Shown here piece after piece: positions 33,527 through 46,300 of a DNA stretch of 64,000 nucleotides. The notes below the pieces were generated by a model. It was not told where the DNA came from. It worked only from the letters and a program-made list of their open reading frames with translations, and made no database searches. The translations under genes and the position numbers were made by a program. The first letter of the stretch is position 1. Every line of letters begins with the position of its first letter. This DNA comes from Rhizaria sp. SCN 62-66 (taxonomy: Eukaryota > Rhizaria, unplaced), in assembly GCA_001724265.1 (NCBI GenBank), contig MEDY01000158.1:27967-91966 (forward strand), in the 5' to 3' direction.

Positions 33527-36500
33527 CCGCGCGGCGGCGGCGGCGCTCTCGCGCTGGGCTGGGCGCTCACTGTTGCGCGCGTGGTCCGCGGGCTCGGCGC
33601 TGCGCTGCGGTGCGAGCCGGAGACTGTGGAGAGCCGTGACGGGCGGGCGCGGGCGCGGGCTCTGGCGGGCGCACTGCAGGGTGTGTTAGCCGGTGACGCT
33701 ACGCTGCCTTGTCACGAAACTGCGGCAAACGCACTCGTACGGAGCGATAATGTCGACGGACTCAGTCAAGACAGCGATGATGACGAGAATGTTGGTGCCA
33801 GCGATGCAAGGCTGAGCAGACACTGCTTGCGCAGCCCTCTGGACCGGCTCCTGGGCCCGCGCGGCCGGCTCCAGCTCTCCAGCGCCGCCTCCGCCTCTTC
33901 CTCTGCCGTTACAGCGTCGTCTCTCACTGCGACCGCTGGTGTTGCTGCGGACGAAGACTGCGAGCTTTTCGCGCTTGCAGTCGCCGCGGCGGCGTGGGCG
34001 TCCGGCGCCGCGCTGCCCGCCTTTGCACCCGCCTACCTCCCCGCGCTGCTCGCCACGGCCGCCAATACAAGCGCTGATTCTGACAGCGGCGCCGGCCCGC
34101 GCGCGTCCCCGTCGCCGCCGCCCGGGCACCCGCAGGCGTCGCCGCTTGTGTCACCAATCCCGCTCACCGCGCCCGCGCTCGTGCTCGCGCCCAGCGCGCT
34201 TGCCCCCGTCCCCACGGGCGCCAGCACCGGCACCAGCACCACTGTCGGCTTCAACACCGCCGCCGCCGCTGCCACTGCTGGCGCTGTATCCGTCATCTGT
34301 GAGCCGCCCGCAGTGGTGCTCACGCCCGCAGCGCCGCCGCACGCGCTGCCGCGGCTCGTCCGCGGCTTCCTTCTCGCTGAAGTGCTGGGCCGCGGCGCGT
34401 TCGGCGTCGTCTTCCGCGCGCTGCCCACGCCCGCAGCCTACGCGCCCGTGCTCGGCGACGCTGTGACACCGCCGCCAGCGACCGCGCCGCTGTTCGCGGA
34501 CTGGCCGCGCGCGCTCGCGGACCGCCTGCGCCGCGCCGCACCGCCCGCCTCGGCGGCGGCCTTCGCAGCGGCGGGCGTCGCGGCGGCCAGCGCGGCGGCC
34601 GAGGCGGCCGGACTGGCTGGAGAGCCCGCCGAGGGGCCCGTGGCGATCTCGCGCTGCCTGCCGTCGCACGTCGCGGTCAAAGAGCTACCGCTGAGCGCGC
34701 TGGCGGGCGCGGACGGTCCTCCCTTGGAGCCCGATGAGCTCGCCGCTGCCGACGCCGCGCTGCAGCAGGAGGCCGCCGTCGCCGTCGCCGCGCGCGCCGA
34801 GGCCGTGTGCCGCGAAGTCGCGATCGCCGCGCAGGTGACGCACCCGTACATCGTGCGCTACCACACGTCGTTCGTGTCGGCCGCGCGCCTGCACTTGGTG
34901 TCAGAACTCGTCGCCGGCCCCACCGTCTCCGACCTGGCCGCCGCGCTGCACGCTCGTGCGCTGCGACTGCCGGAGACGCTGTTGTGGTCGCTCTTCGCGC
35001 AGCTGTGCCTTGCTGTCACGCACTTGCACGCGGACTTGCGCGTTGTGCACCGTGATATCTCGCCCGCGAACGTGCTTGTTGCCGTCCGCGCGCCGCCGCA
35101 GAGCCCTGCGCCGCGCGCACACGCCGACGCCGTTTTCGCTGGCTTCCCCGCGCCCGCGCCGATGCATACGCACACGCGCGCTGCTGGAAGTTGGGGCGAT
35201 GTGTCTTCTGCGGCGGCCGCGACGGCGGCTGCGTGGGCGGAGGCGGATTACGTCACGGGGCTCTTCACAGCTGAACCGGGCGCGTACACGCACCACTGCC
35301 CCGACGGGCTCTGGCAGCGCCTCCTGCGTCGTCGCGCGCGTCCGCGCTGCGCCGCCTGTCTCGGCACGCTCTCACGGTCGCGCTTCGGCGCCTCAGCACG
35401 GCCCGCGCTTGCAGCGAGCTTCCCCGCCCCGCACTGGCAAGACGCACTGCCGCTCTCCGTCGCCGACGCCGTCATCAGCGCCTTGTTGTCTTCGCAGAGC
35501 GGCTTCGGTCTCACTGGCGCGTTCGGCGGGACCGGGGCGTTCTCTGTGCTGGCCACAGGCACCGGTGGCGGCGGCAACGGCGGCGCGCTGCTGGGGCCGC
35601 AAGCGCTGTCCCGACAGCCGTCTGGCCCGCAAACGCCCGCGCACGGCCGCACGGCCGCACTCGACGCCGCCGGTCCACCCGCCGCGGTCGCGGTCTGGCG
35701 CGGCGGCGCGCTGTGCACTGCGGTATCGTGCGCGTGTGCCTGTGCAGCGCGCGAGAGCGACGACGCCGCCGCGTGTGCGAGTGCGGTCGGCGCGGCGGAC
35801 TCGGCGCCGTTCCCGCTGCTGCTGACAGTCAAAGTAACCGATTTCGGCCTCGCACGGCAGACCGCGCCCGGCCACACGCTGCTGCAATCCTCGGTCGGCA
35901 CGGTGTCGTATTCCTGCCCCGAGATTATCTTGCGCCAGCCTTACACGGCCAAGGCTGACGTGTGGTCGCTGGGCTGTGTGCTGTACCACCTCGCTGCGCG
36001 CCGGCCGCCGTTCGCCGGGTCGAACCCGCTGCTGCTCGCGCAACGCATCGTCGACGGCGAGTACGACGCCGCGCCGCTATCACGCACTTCCGCTGGCAAC
36101 GCTAACAATGCTTCAAACTCGATAACAGTTCAGCTGCAGCCCAAGTCGACGGCGCCGTGGCAGCAGCGGCCGGGCAGCGGCATGTCCGCGCCTGCAGCCC
36201 CGCCAGCCCCCGCGCCGGGCGAGGGCTACTCCCCGCAGCTGCGTGCCGTGGTCGCCGCCTGTCTCACCGGCGCGCCCGCGCAGCGGCCGACGGTGTGGCA
36301 GGTACTCGCGATGCTCACGGTCACCGCCGGCGCGTCGGGCGCGGGGGCGCGCGAGGAAGCCCCGCTGCTGCTTGCGCACGAGTGCAACGCGCTCGCGCAG
36401 GCGAACGCGCGCGCTGCGGCAGCGGTCGCCGCTGCGGAGGCGCGCGCCGCCCGCGCCGAGGCCGCGCTGGCGGTGCTCCAGCAGGTTTCGCGCGACCAAG

Positions 36501-38047
36501 CACGGCAGCGAAGGCGCGACAAGAGCGGCCGCGCGCGCAAGGGCATCGTTAGCGGTGTAAGTGGCGAGGAGGCTAAGAAGCTAAGCCGCAGCTCAAACAT
36601 CACTGTCTCGGTCGACAGCGTGTCTGGCTTCGACTCGTTAGCAGTTCCCGTGCCCGTTGCTGCGTCTGCTGGCCCGCGCCGGTCTTTGACCACCGTAGCG
36701 CCCCCCTCTGCTGCCTCGCCCAGCTACGCAGCTGTCGGATACACCGCAAATGTGGGCGGGTATTACGCCTCCGCGGCGGCGCTCGGCGTTCCTGCAGTGC
36801 CACCGATGCCGCTCTCGCGCTCGCACACCGCGCAGGCGACCGCCACCGCCCTAGCCGCCGCCGCAGCTGCCGCAGCAGCTCCAGCGCAGCAGCATCCGAC
36901 CGGCTCCGCGTCAGCGTCGCCCAAGGGCCCGCTGCGCTCGCTGCCGCCCTCGCGCGGACCCAGCGCGACGGACCGGTGGAGCGCCTCAGATCGCGACCGC
37001 GTGACTGACCGCGTCACCGACCGTGTTGGTGGCGAGCGCGGGCTCAGCGCGCGCGTGCCGCAGCCGCCCGGCGCGGTCGTGTCCCTCGTCCCGACACCGC
37101 CGCCCGGCAGCGGCGCCGATCGCACGGGGGCGGCGGCGGCGGACCACCGACCGCGGCGCTCGCTGTCAGGCGTGTCCACGGCTTCCCACGGCTCCTCGCT
37201 CTCCGCCGCGGTCCCCACGCACTCATCAGGCGTTGGCAACAGCGCTCACACACTGCAGCTGCAGACCGGCGCGGCGGCGGACGCGGGCGCACTCTCGGCA
37301 TCGCCCACACAGCCGCAGTCCCCCGCGGCCTCGACCGCGGCTGGCGCGGGCGCCCAGGCCGGCTCGTCTGGTGCTGCGGCCACGCCGACTGCGGCGGTGT
37401 CACTGACGACGTTCTCTTCCGCAACACCGCCGCGCCGGCCCGGCTCCAGCGTGCTCCCCGGTCAAGCCAACGCGGCTGCCGCGCGCACGCCCACGAGCAA
37501 CAGCAACGGCGCCAGCGGCAGCAGTGCGAACGCGGGGCTGGGCGCGGCGCTGGACGGCGAGCTCAGCCTCGTCGGCTTCGGGCTCGGCCGCAACGGCAGC
37601 GGGCACGGGCACGGCACCACGCCGCACGCGCTCGCGGGCCCCGGACACCGCCGCAGCGGCTCCACGGGCGGCGCCGGCGCGCTTAACTCCAGCATCGGCT
37701 CCGGCGTTGGCGTCGGCGGCGGTTTGCCGCCCGCCGGCGCTGGGCTCGGGCTGAATGTCGGCGGGGGCGGCGGCGCTAGCGGTCTGAACACGAGCAGCGG
37801 ACTCGGCCTGGGCACTGTGGGGGAATCTCCGCGCACGCCAGCGGTTGCGACGGCGGCGACGGGCGGCGGCGGCGGCGGTGGGGCGGGGCGATGGACCTCG
37901 TCCGCGTCGGGCACGCCCACGGGCAGCACGCGCAAGCTCTCGGCCTCGGGCGGCAGCAACGCGGCGGCCAATAGCGGCGCAACGGCGGGGGGTGCGCTCG
38001 CTTCGGCGGGCGCGCGCGTGCTTGCGACGATGCCGCTGCACGACTAA
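29093..38047 (+). CDS. NEK10-like giant protein kinase with one in-frame UAG
   Basis: Read with the TAG at 31769 as sense (residue 893), this is one 2984-residue protein. The kinase domain resembles NEK10, a cilium-associated NIMA-related kinase. It has the Gly loop GRGAFGVVF (near 1765), lysine HVAVKEL, HPYIVRYHTSFV, catalytic loop VVHRDISPANVL (near 1985), VTDFGLARQ (near 2250), SVGTVSYSCPEIILRQPY and ADVWSLGCVLYHLA. The SYSCPE activation segment and the position far from the N-terminus behind a long helical region fit NEK10, which has armadillo repeats ahead of its kinase. All catalytic residues are present, but about 250 residues are inserted between catalytic loop and DFG. A coiled coil follows the kinase (ARAAAAVAAAEARAARAEAAL). 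It contains Asn, Asn-Gly, Ala and Ser runs. It ends at TAA. Confidence 0.8.
30767..30805 (+). repeat. (AAC)13 repeat, polyasparagine
   Basis: Thirteen AAC codons in the N-terminal half of the NEK10-like protein. Confidence 0.92.
31769..31771 (+). other. In-frame TAG, probable sense codon (NEK10-like)
   Basis: The same frame is open for 892 codons before and about 2090 codons after this TAG. No frame shift or conventional-length intron is needed. Context is FAPLG-TAG-PVRPSPLLDV. Confidence 0.75.
32792..32863 (+). repeat. (AATGGT)12 hexanucleotide repeat, Asn-Gly
   Basis: Twelve perfect AATGGT units encode an alternating Asn-Gly tract in the NEK10-like protein. AAT and GGT are otherwise rare among its GC-ending codons, so this is a recent repeat expansion. 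Confidence 0.93.
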
Positions 38048-38434
38048 GAAATGAGAAGTGATCAATCATTACAACACAAAGAAAAAGCTATGGATGCAAT
38101 TGGACTGCTTTCAACTTTGCATGAATAGCGTTATAACTATTATAACGAACTAAAACTACTACTATTTTCAATATTAATTATACTATTTGGTACTTAGACA
38201 GATTCTTGTCATCATTGCTTGAGCAAACATGTCAATGTCATTGTTGATAGCGACACGTGAATACAAAATCGTATCCTTTATTCCTCTTTTTTGTTGTTCT
38301 TGCACTGTTTTACGAATCATCAGCTCCATTAATTACAAGTGACAACACATGATGTCTTCGTGGCCAATATCATATTGTTTCCACACTGCATTACACAGCT
38401 AGTTCTAAGTTAAGCTTACAGCTGTACACCTACT
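38048..38434. other. Convergent intergenic region
   Basis: About 390 AT-rich bases between the 3' ends of the NEK10-like gene (+) and the epimerase gene (-). No gene seen. Confidence 0.6.
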
Positions 38435-39499
38435 TCACTTCTTCTCAGCAGCGTTGGCGTCGGCGTTCGCGTCAGCGTTGGCGTCCTTCTTGGCGCCAAA
38501 GTTGCCGATGCGGTCAAGCTTGGTGTAGTTATTTTCGGCCTCCGCGGGCTGCTGTTGCACCTGAATGGGCTCCTGCCCAGTCATCTTGTTCTTGAGCTCC
38601 TCGCCAGTGGCGGCGAGGATGCGCAGCGTGAGCGACTGGCCCGCGGACCACTGCGCACCGGGCGCCAGCGACACGGGGGTCGACACGGAGCCGGCCTCGA
38701 CGCAGACAAACTCCTTCCACGCGTCTTCGTGCAGGTCCGCCATCGCGGCGCCCTTCTTGTGGCCGGGGTTCCACACCACAACGTCGGGCATGTTGACGGA
38801 GCGCATGACGATGTCGCAGTTGCCGCCGTCGCCGACAGCCACAAGACCGTCCGCACGCACGCGGCCCGCGGCATCGACGGCGCCACCGCGCAGGTACACG
38901 CGGTCAACCTCGTCCTCAAACACGACGACAGGAATTGACTGCTTGTACGTGCCGTTGTTGCGGACCTTGTCCTTGTAGCTGAGGTTGGCGAGGCCCGTCA
39001 CAGTGGCCTTGTCGATGCCGTCGACGTGGAAGTACGTGTGCAACAGCGCGGTGAAGTCGAACGCGGAATCGCCCGTGTTGCGGCACGTAAGCTGCGTTGT
39101 GATGTTGGACATGCCGACGCGCACCATGTAGAGGAGCTCGAACTCGTGCGGCCACATGGCGCGGGTCTCTTCGTTGGCAACGAGGCGGAACGTGCCGGTG
39201 CAGTCGCCCGTAGAGACGTCGTGCTCCTCGCCCTCAAACGTCCACATCTGCGTGCGGGCAAAGCCGTGCTGCGGCAGCGCGTTGGCGCCAGAGCCGGGGC
39301 CGAACTGGGGGAAGACGAGCGGGATGCCGCCACGGATGGGCTTGGAGCCATCCATCACAGCGTTCTTAGACATGAAGAGCAGGTTCTGGTTGAACATCTT
39401 CCACGACGTCACCGTGGCACCAAAGAGACTCACTGTCACATCGGCTTTGCCCGTGTGGTGTGACAGCGACACGGTCTCAATCTTCTTAGGGGCAGACAT
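38435..39499 (-). CDS. Glucose-6-phosphate 1-epimerase
   Basis: A 354-residue member of the aldose-1-epimerase superfamily, hexose-6-phosphate type (like yeast YMR099C), which interconverts alpha and beta anomers of glucose 6-phosphate in the cytosol. Family segments are VTVSLFGATVTSWK, PIRGGIPLVFPQFG, LPQHGFART (substrate-binding His), ALLHTYFHV (second His), VVWNPGHKKGAAMAD and WKEFVCVEAG, which holds the catalytic Glu. The beta-sandwich ends near residue 300. A C-terminal extension of about 50 residues ends in an (Ala-Asp/Asn-Ala) repeat not typical of the family. The start is the ATG at 39499 (MSAPKKIETV). It ends at TGA. Confidence 0.92.
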   Translation of the reverse strand: MSAPKKIETVSLSHHTGKADVTVSLFGATVTSWKMFNQNLLFMSKNAVMDGSKPIRGGIPLVFPQFGPGSGANALPQHGFARTQMWTFEGEEHDVSTGDCTGTFRLVANEETRAMWPHEFELLYMVRVGMSNITTQLTCRNTGDSAFDFTALLHTYFHVDGIDKATVTGLANLSYKDKVRNNGTYKQSIPVVVFEDEVDRVYLRGGAVDAAGRVRADGLVAVGDGGNCDIVMRSVNMPDVVVWNPGHKKGAAMADLHEDAWKEFVCVEAGSVSTPVSLAPGAQWSAGQSLTLRILAATGEELKNKMTGQEPIQVQQQPAEAENNYTKLDRIGNFGAKKDANADANADANAAEKK

Positions 39500-40354
39500 A
39501 GCAAGAAACCTACACGCACGTAAGAGTGGAACATGCAAAGAAACGCGTCAAGTCCGAAGAGCGACAACGAAAGGAAAATAAGGGCTGGTAAGAAAATGAA
39601 AAACAAAATTGGTATTTCACGGCAGAAGATATTCGCTGACCTTCAATACATTGTAAGGCACGGAAATATGACAGTAATATTGCCAATTTTAAATGACGAC
39701 CACCCGCACAGTTAGAGTCGCTGTACGCTCGCTGGCAGTCAGCCCGACTGACTTGTGGCGTGAACTGACACTTTTAGAACGGCATTGTGTGATGATGTGA
39801 AATTTGATGGAGATGTATTCAAGATATAAGATACTTTGTAAACGGGGTAATTCAAAAAAATGCGTGGCATGTTCATCAACGGAAATCGATTACAATCAAG
39901 CGCAGCATGTAAGCGTGTGTCTCCGTCTCGTGGTTGCGCCATGCACGCACTGCGGCAATGCAGTGTGGGGCTTGAAACAAGCACAAGCGCCACAAAACGA
40001 AGGACACAAATAAAATAGGAGAACAAATGCGCGATGAAGCCCTAATGATGGCACATTGCAGTCAAATTGACACTCTAAGAAAGAGCGACGTTAGCGAATG
40101 TCGCACACACAAAACGCACAAACACAGATACAAATCAGAAACAAAACGGAAATAAGACACAGTTAAGTGAAGCAAAAATCCAAATGCAGATGCATGCAAT
40201 AAAAAATATACAGTCATACAACAATTAATGCAGACGCTTGTGAAGTTGTCAAGTGTCGTAACTAAAAGAAATGGATGCAGCCAGCTGTAACGTCGCATGT
40301 GCACAAATGCACAGAGGCTGCTTCTGACCGCATGTGAAGCGAAAATCGCATGCT
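39500..40354 (-). other. Intergenic region, two minus-strand genes
   Basis: About 850 AT-rich bases forming the upstream region of the epimerase gene and the 3' flank of the TULIP/PqiA gene. No convincing RNA gene or open frame. Confidence 0.55.
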
Positions 40355-43300
40355 TTACGCACGCGCAGAGTCAAAGTCCAGCACTGTGCGATCCTTCCCA
40401 GTCGCAGCCCAAGGGGCCTTCGAGCTGTTGATGTCAGCAAACGTATTGCAGACCGGAGACGCGGCCGCAGGGCTCGCGCCGGGGGGCGGCATCAGCTCCT
40501 CCTTCCACGCGCGCACAGTCGCGACTGTGGCCGTCGTGGGCGCGATGGTGACCGAGATCAGCCCCAGCGCGCGCCCCACCGCGAGCAGCCGCAGCCGCGC
40601 GCGCAGCAAGCACGGCAACGCCGCCCGCTCGCGCGCGCGCTGCAGCCGCGCCCGGCTCTGCTCGGCCTTAGTCATCGTCGCTCCCACCGCGGCGCCGGCG
40701 TTCGCGGCCGTTTCAGCGGCCTCAGCGGCGCCGGCGGCCTCGGCGCCGGCGGCGTGGCGCGCAGCGGCCCAGGCGACGGGGTCGTCGAACGACGCGTCGC
40801 AGGAGCCGAGCCTGACGTCGGGCGCGGCGCTCGTCTCTGAGGACACATCGAACGCGGCGGCCGTGGCCGTGGCAGCGCTGGGCGCGAAGAGCACCGGCGA
40901 ATACACACCGGGCTCGCTCTCAGCCAGCACGGCGGCGAGGCGGGCGTCGACGCGCGCGCACTCGCCCTCCCAGCCCACGGGCGCGGCGGACGCGGGCGCG
41001 CGGGCCTCGGCGGGGACCGCGGCGGCGCGCGCCAGACCGGCCGCCGCCGTCGGCAACGTGGCGAGGGCGTCGAAGGCGGGCGCGTACTGCTGACGGCGCC
41101 AGAGAAGACGCATGCGCTCGAGGCGCGCCGACAGCGCGGCCTGGCTAAGGCGTGAGACGAGCGAGCCCAACAGCAGGAAGACGAGGGACGCGGCGAGAAC
41201 GACCCATGAACCCCAGGTGAACCGCGCGGCGAGCTCAAAGCATTTGTTCGTGCCCTGGAGCAAGTCGGCAAAGTTGTCTTCAAGGATGACGTTGATGGCG
41301 TCGCAGTTGTCGCCGACCATGAACCCGGCCAGCGTGGTGATCTGCCCCACCGTCGCGGTGACCGAGATGAAGAAGACTTCGAGACTGGACCACGCGAACA
41401 GCACATCACTCAGCACCTGCAGCTTGAGGTGGCGCGATACGGTAAGCGGGAGCATCCATGCCGCGCACATGCACAGCGCATACCCCAGCGGCATAAAAAG
41501 TGAGAAAATGAAGTACACGGCCTGCATCCACCGCGTCGCCAGCGCGTCCGGGTCCGCGGTGTCGCGCGCCATATACACGCCGATGTCGATCAGAGACACT
41601 GGACGGTGGCCCGCGGAGCCGAGCAGCCAGCCGGTAAGGCCGGTGAACTCGAACTCAAACGCGGGGATGATCGACGCGTAGACAATCAACGCAATCGTGC
41701 CCAAGAGCAGCGTCAGCATCATCGCACGGCCCAGCGCAGTAAAACGCACAAACAGAGCGAACCGCGGGGGCGCCTTGGCGCGAGTGCGTGTGGCGTAAAA
41801 CCCGCTCACGCGCGACACACCGTCCGCGCCGACACTGCTCGACCCCGCAGACGTAGTTGCGGTCGCAGTTGCAGTTGCGTGGGTGAAGAAGGGCTTCTCC
41901 GCGCCCTTGTGCATCGGTGGCAGCGGCATGGTCAGCGACGACGCGGACGCGCCCGACGACGGCGACGGCAGCGGCGGAAGCGACTGCGCGCCAGGCACCA
42001 ACAGCCCGCCGTCGGGCGCCCGCAGCGGCAGCAGCGCGGGTGTGGCGACCTCCCAGTCGCGCGCGCCGTCGCTGTCGCCGTCGCCGTGGCGCGCGCGGCT
42101 GCGGCTACGGCTGCGGCTGCGTCCAGCCCCAGCGGCGGCGGCGGCGGCCGCGGCGCGCTTGGCGTGCGCAGGCAGCGCCGCTGCGTCGATCGCGTGGTCT
42201 TGGCGGTACATGCTGCGGCGGGAGTCCAGGTCGCGCAGATAAGGGTCAACGGTAGCCGCGAACGCTGAAAGCACGCGTTCGACCGTGCGCGCCTCAGCAG
42301 CGCTCTCTGCAGCGGCAGCGGCGGCGGCGGCGGCGGTGGCGGCCTCGTCCTCGGGCTCGCTGGCGCCGCCAGCGTTGCTGTCCCCCGCCGCAGTGACAGC
42401 GGTGATGAGGCGCGAGGGAGCGCGCTCTTGACTGCGCGCGCGGCGCTGTTGTTTGCCGGGCGAGGCCGTCAGCAGCGAACGCGCCACGGCGCCGCCGTCG
42501 TAGACTGCCGTGCCAGCGCCGTCGTCAGTCTCGGCGGCGGCGGCAGCGGCGGTGCGGGCGGCTGCGCTGTGGCGGCTGCGGCGGCGAGTGCGGCGGCGGC
42601 AACGGCGGGCGACGATCGCGGAGACGTCGTCGTACGCGGCCAAGAACACGGCCAAGTGCGCAGCATCGTGTGGGACACTAGCACTACTCGCACTCGCGCC
42701 CGCGGTTTCAGTTGTTGCATTTACGCTCTCGTTGGCCGGAAGAGTCGCAGCAGCAGCAGTGGCGGCGGCAGCAGCGGCGGCGAGCTCGCGCTGTGAGAAG
42801 ACGATGCCGAGCGCGCGCACAGCGAGCTCGGCCTCGGCCTCAGCGGCGGCGATCGCCTCCGCAGACTCGGGACTCAGAGCCTCCGCGTCAGCTCCCGCCA
42901 GCGCGTCCTCGGCAGCACCCGTGCCCTCGTTGTCGGCGTCGGCGTCGTCGTCGTCGTCGGCGTTGTTGATGATGTCGGAGTGGGCAGATCCGGTCAGGCC
43001 GCTGTTGATCGACTGCGCACGCGCACTCGCGGCGGCCGAGTTACCGCGGCGCTCGCGCTCACGGTCACTGTCGTGCTCACGGCGCGCCAGGGCCGGGTGT
43101 TGGCGACCGGCCGCGAGCTCCGCGAACGCGCGTGGCGGCAGCGCGAATGTCGCGGCCTGGTGTAAAAACCCACCGACCGAGACGGCAAGGCGGGTGACTG
43201 AGCCCCGGGTGACCAGAGACGCACCCGCGGTCGCCGGCACAGCTGAGGCCTCGGCGGCGGCGGCGGCGGCGGTCGCGGCGGCGGCTGCTGAGGGGCGCGC

Positions 43301-46300
43301 GCGCGACGGCGTCAGCAGTCCCGGCGGCACCACCGCGGCGTGCGCGTGTGTGTGCGTGTGGTTCATGTGCGCGAGCGAGAATGACCCGTTGGAGGACGAG
43401 GATGCGGTGAGGGACGGTGTGGACAGCAGGGCCGGTGCAGTAAGGCCGCCTCCCATGCTGTCGTCGCCGCCAGAGGGACCGAGACCCAGCGCGGCGCGCG
43501 CGGCCGCGGCGGCGGAGGAGGAATCGTCGGCCTCAGGCGCACGGTGAGTCGACGCCAGCCACGAATCCGCCGCGCTAGAACTAGCGCATAAGTCATCAGT
43601 CGCAAAACCATCGCCGTTGTTGTTGTTGTTGTTGTTGTTGTTGCCTGCAACCACACTATCGGCGTTAAGACGGCCCAACGCGGCAACGGGCGGCAAACCT
43701 GCATGTAGCGCCCTCACCGTGCAATCCCCGTCGGAAGTGGTAGGAGAAGCGGTGTTGTGCGCGTTGAGCGGCGGTAGCGGGAGCGCTGCTGCGAGACAGA
43801 GCCTGCGCTGGACGTGGCGGAACACCAGCCGCTGGCGCGCGTGCTCGGCCGCGTCTGCGGCGGCCGCGGCGGCGTGCGCGGAAAGCGCGATGATGATGTG
43901 TGCGAGGCCGAGAGACATCATCGTCGCAAGCAGGAAGAGAATGAAACCAGGCGCGGCAACAACGACGATGTCAGCGAGGAAGAAGCCCGCGTCGAACGCC
44001 GCCACAGCGGGGCCGGCGCCGGCGGCGAGCCCGGCGGCGGCAGCGGAGAGCGTGTTTGCGATCACACCCGCGGCAGCGCCGCCGGCGCCGGTGGCAACGG
44101 CGCTGGAGTTGGTGATGGGAGCGCCGACGTTGACGCGCATGCGGAAGCCGACGACCATGAAAAGCATGACGTAAGCGTCGATCATGGACCACTTGCCGAG
44201 CACGTCGACCCAGTGTAGCATGCGGGCGCGCGTGGCCGGCGACAGCTTCGAGACGGGCGCGGTCCAGCCATACGCCATTAGCAGCAGCTTGAGGTAGGGC
44301 CAGATACCGGAGAACGCGACGATGAGCGCAAAGAGGTAATATACACCAGCAAACCACATCTCCATCGCCGTGGAGACGAGTGTGAAGTCAAAGACGGAGC
44401 CCATGTCCAGCACGGTCGCGTCTGCGGGCACGCCGGGCCCGCTGGGCTGCAGCCGGAGCTGCGCCGTGACGCACGCGCCCGTGCTCGAGTTGGACGCCAC
44501 GAACAGCGAGATCGTGAGGAAAACGGCGAAAAGAGCGCCGAAACGCAGCGGAGCAGGGATAAAAGGCGTCAGCAGAAGCGGGGAGCCGTCAGCTTCGATC
44601 ACGGGCACCGTCGCAGCAGCGGCGCCAGAGCACCCGCACTCGCACTGAGTCCCAGTCGCAAGCGCTCCAGTAGCAGTGGCTGAGTCAGAAGATACAACAG
44701 CAGCGGCAGTGTCGTCAGCGCTCAGCAGCAGCGGCGCGCTCGCACCTTCGCGCTCACTGCGCTTGCCGCCCTTCGCACTGGAGCCAGAAACGATAACTGC
44801 ATTAACACTTGCATGAGCGTTATTCGTCTTGTTGCTGTGTACGCACGTGTACGGGAAGTGCGCGCATACCGCGCGCTCGCGCAACGGCGCACTCGCCCCC
44901 GCATTCGCACTCGCGTCTTGAGCGGCCTTGCTTCCGCTCGCGGACACCGCGGACACAGCGGCGTCGTCAGAGGCCTCGTTCGCAACGCGGCGGCCGCGCT
45001 GTTGCCCGCGCGAGCCGACCAAGTGCACGAACAGCAACAGACACGCGGCGCTGGCGGCGCTGATAACGGCCAGGAAGAGCCCCCATAGCGCGACGCGCAC
45101 CGCGGACGCGACTGCGCCCTCGCTGGTCGAAGCTTCACCGGGGACGGTGACGCCCGCGCAGACGTACGGCGCGCGGTCGCCCATGTACCGCAGCGCGGCC
45201 GTGGCGGCGGCGGCGACTTCCTTGGCGTGCTCGCGGAGGAACTTGTTGACGGCGGCGGCATCGGCCAGTCCACCCGCGGACGCGCCCCAGGGCTCGTGAC
45301 CGGGGGACGCGATGAGTGAAAAAGACAGAGAGAAGTTACCCATTGTGGTGTCGGAGGAGAGCAACTCGACGCCGGACGCCTCGCGGGGACGCTTGCCGAG
45401 AGAAACCGCTTCAGCAACACCGGCGTTGTTCCTAGGACTGTCGGTGAGCCAGCTCGCAGCGGCGCCGGGGAAAGCGAAGCCGAGCGCAGGACCGAAAATA
45501 TCACCCAGCGTCGTCGCAGAAGCACCGGGACTGACTGCACGCAACTTGCTCCCAGTAGCCTCGCCGCCACTATTGATGCTTGCCGGGTCGTCTTCGGGGA
45601 GGTCGGCCTCGGTGACCGCGAGCAGCGTGGGCAGGCAACCGAGGCGGACCACGCTGGTGAGCGGTTGCCGCAGCAGCAGCAGCCGGTCCGCGGGCGCTAA
45701 CAAAGCGAAAGCTGTGGTGAAGTTGGCCAGAGATGCCGCGAATGAAATGTCGATTGACCGGACGCCGACCGGAAGAGTCAGTGACGCAGACACGGCCAGA
45801 GGACCAGCGCCCGCGGGCGGCAGGTCAGCAGCGGCCAGGCCGGCTGTGGCTGCGGTCCCCGCAGCAGGCTCTGCAGTAGCGCCGAAAGAAAGGGCCTGGA
45901 ACAGAGTGTCGCCGGCACGGTGTGTGTGGGTAGTCGCGTTGAGCAAGTCGACAATGTCGAATGAGTCGAGGCCGGAGAGATGAAGAGAGTGGAGCGTGAC
46001 GTCGATCAGCGAATCCGTTACCGAGTCAAGCAACGACTTTGACGCCGACTCAACAGTATCTGCAGCAGAGTCAGAAACAGACGCAGAATCGGAAACAGAC
46101 ACAGAAGCAATGTTTAAGCCCTTAAAGCGCTCGCCGGCTGCGGCAGCGGTGACAGCGCCAAAGAGACTCTTTCTCGTACTTAGCTCTTTCTCGCGGTCGT
46201 AATCATACCGTCCATCGGGCGCAAAACAGCGGACAACCTCATCCAGCCCCGCCGCGCCGCGCACGACGTCGCCGACAAGCCAACGCAGCAGTCCCGCAAG

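Noticed and set aside
31987-33570. 527-residue antisense open frame opposite the NEK10-like gene
   Set aside because: It is an Ala/Ser/Pro-rich mirror of GC-rich codons on the plus strand, with no domain. Many similar antisense frames occur opposite every GC-rich gene here.
40350-41093. Plus-strand open frames opposite the TULIP/PqiA gene
   Set aside because: They are shadows of the GC-rich minus-strand gene, which has recognisable membrane domains.
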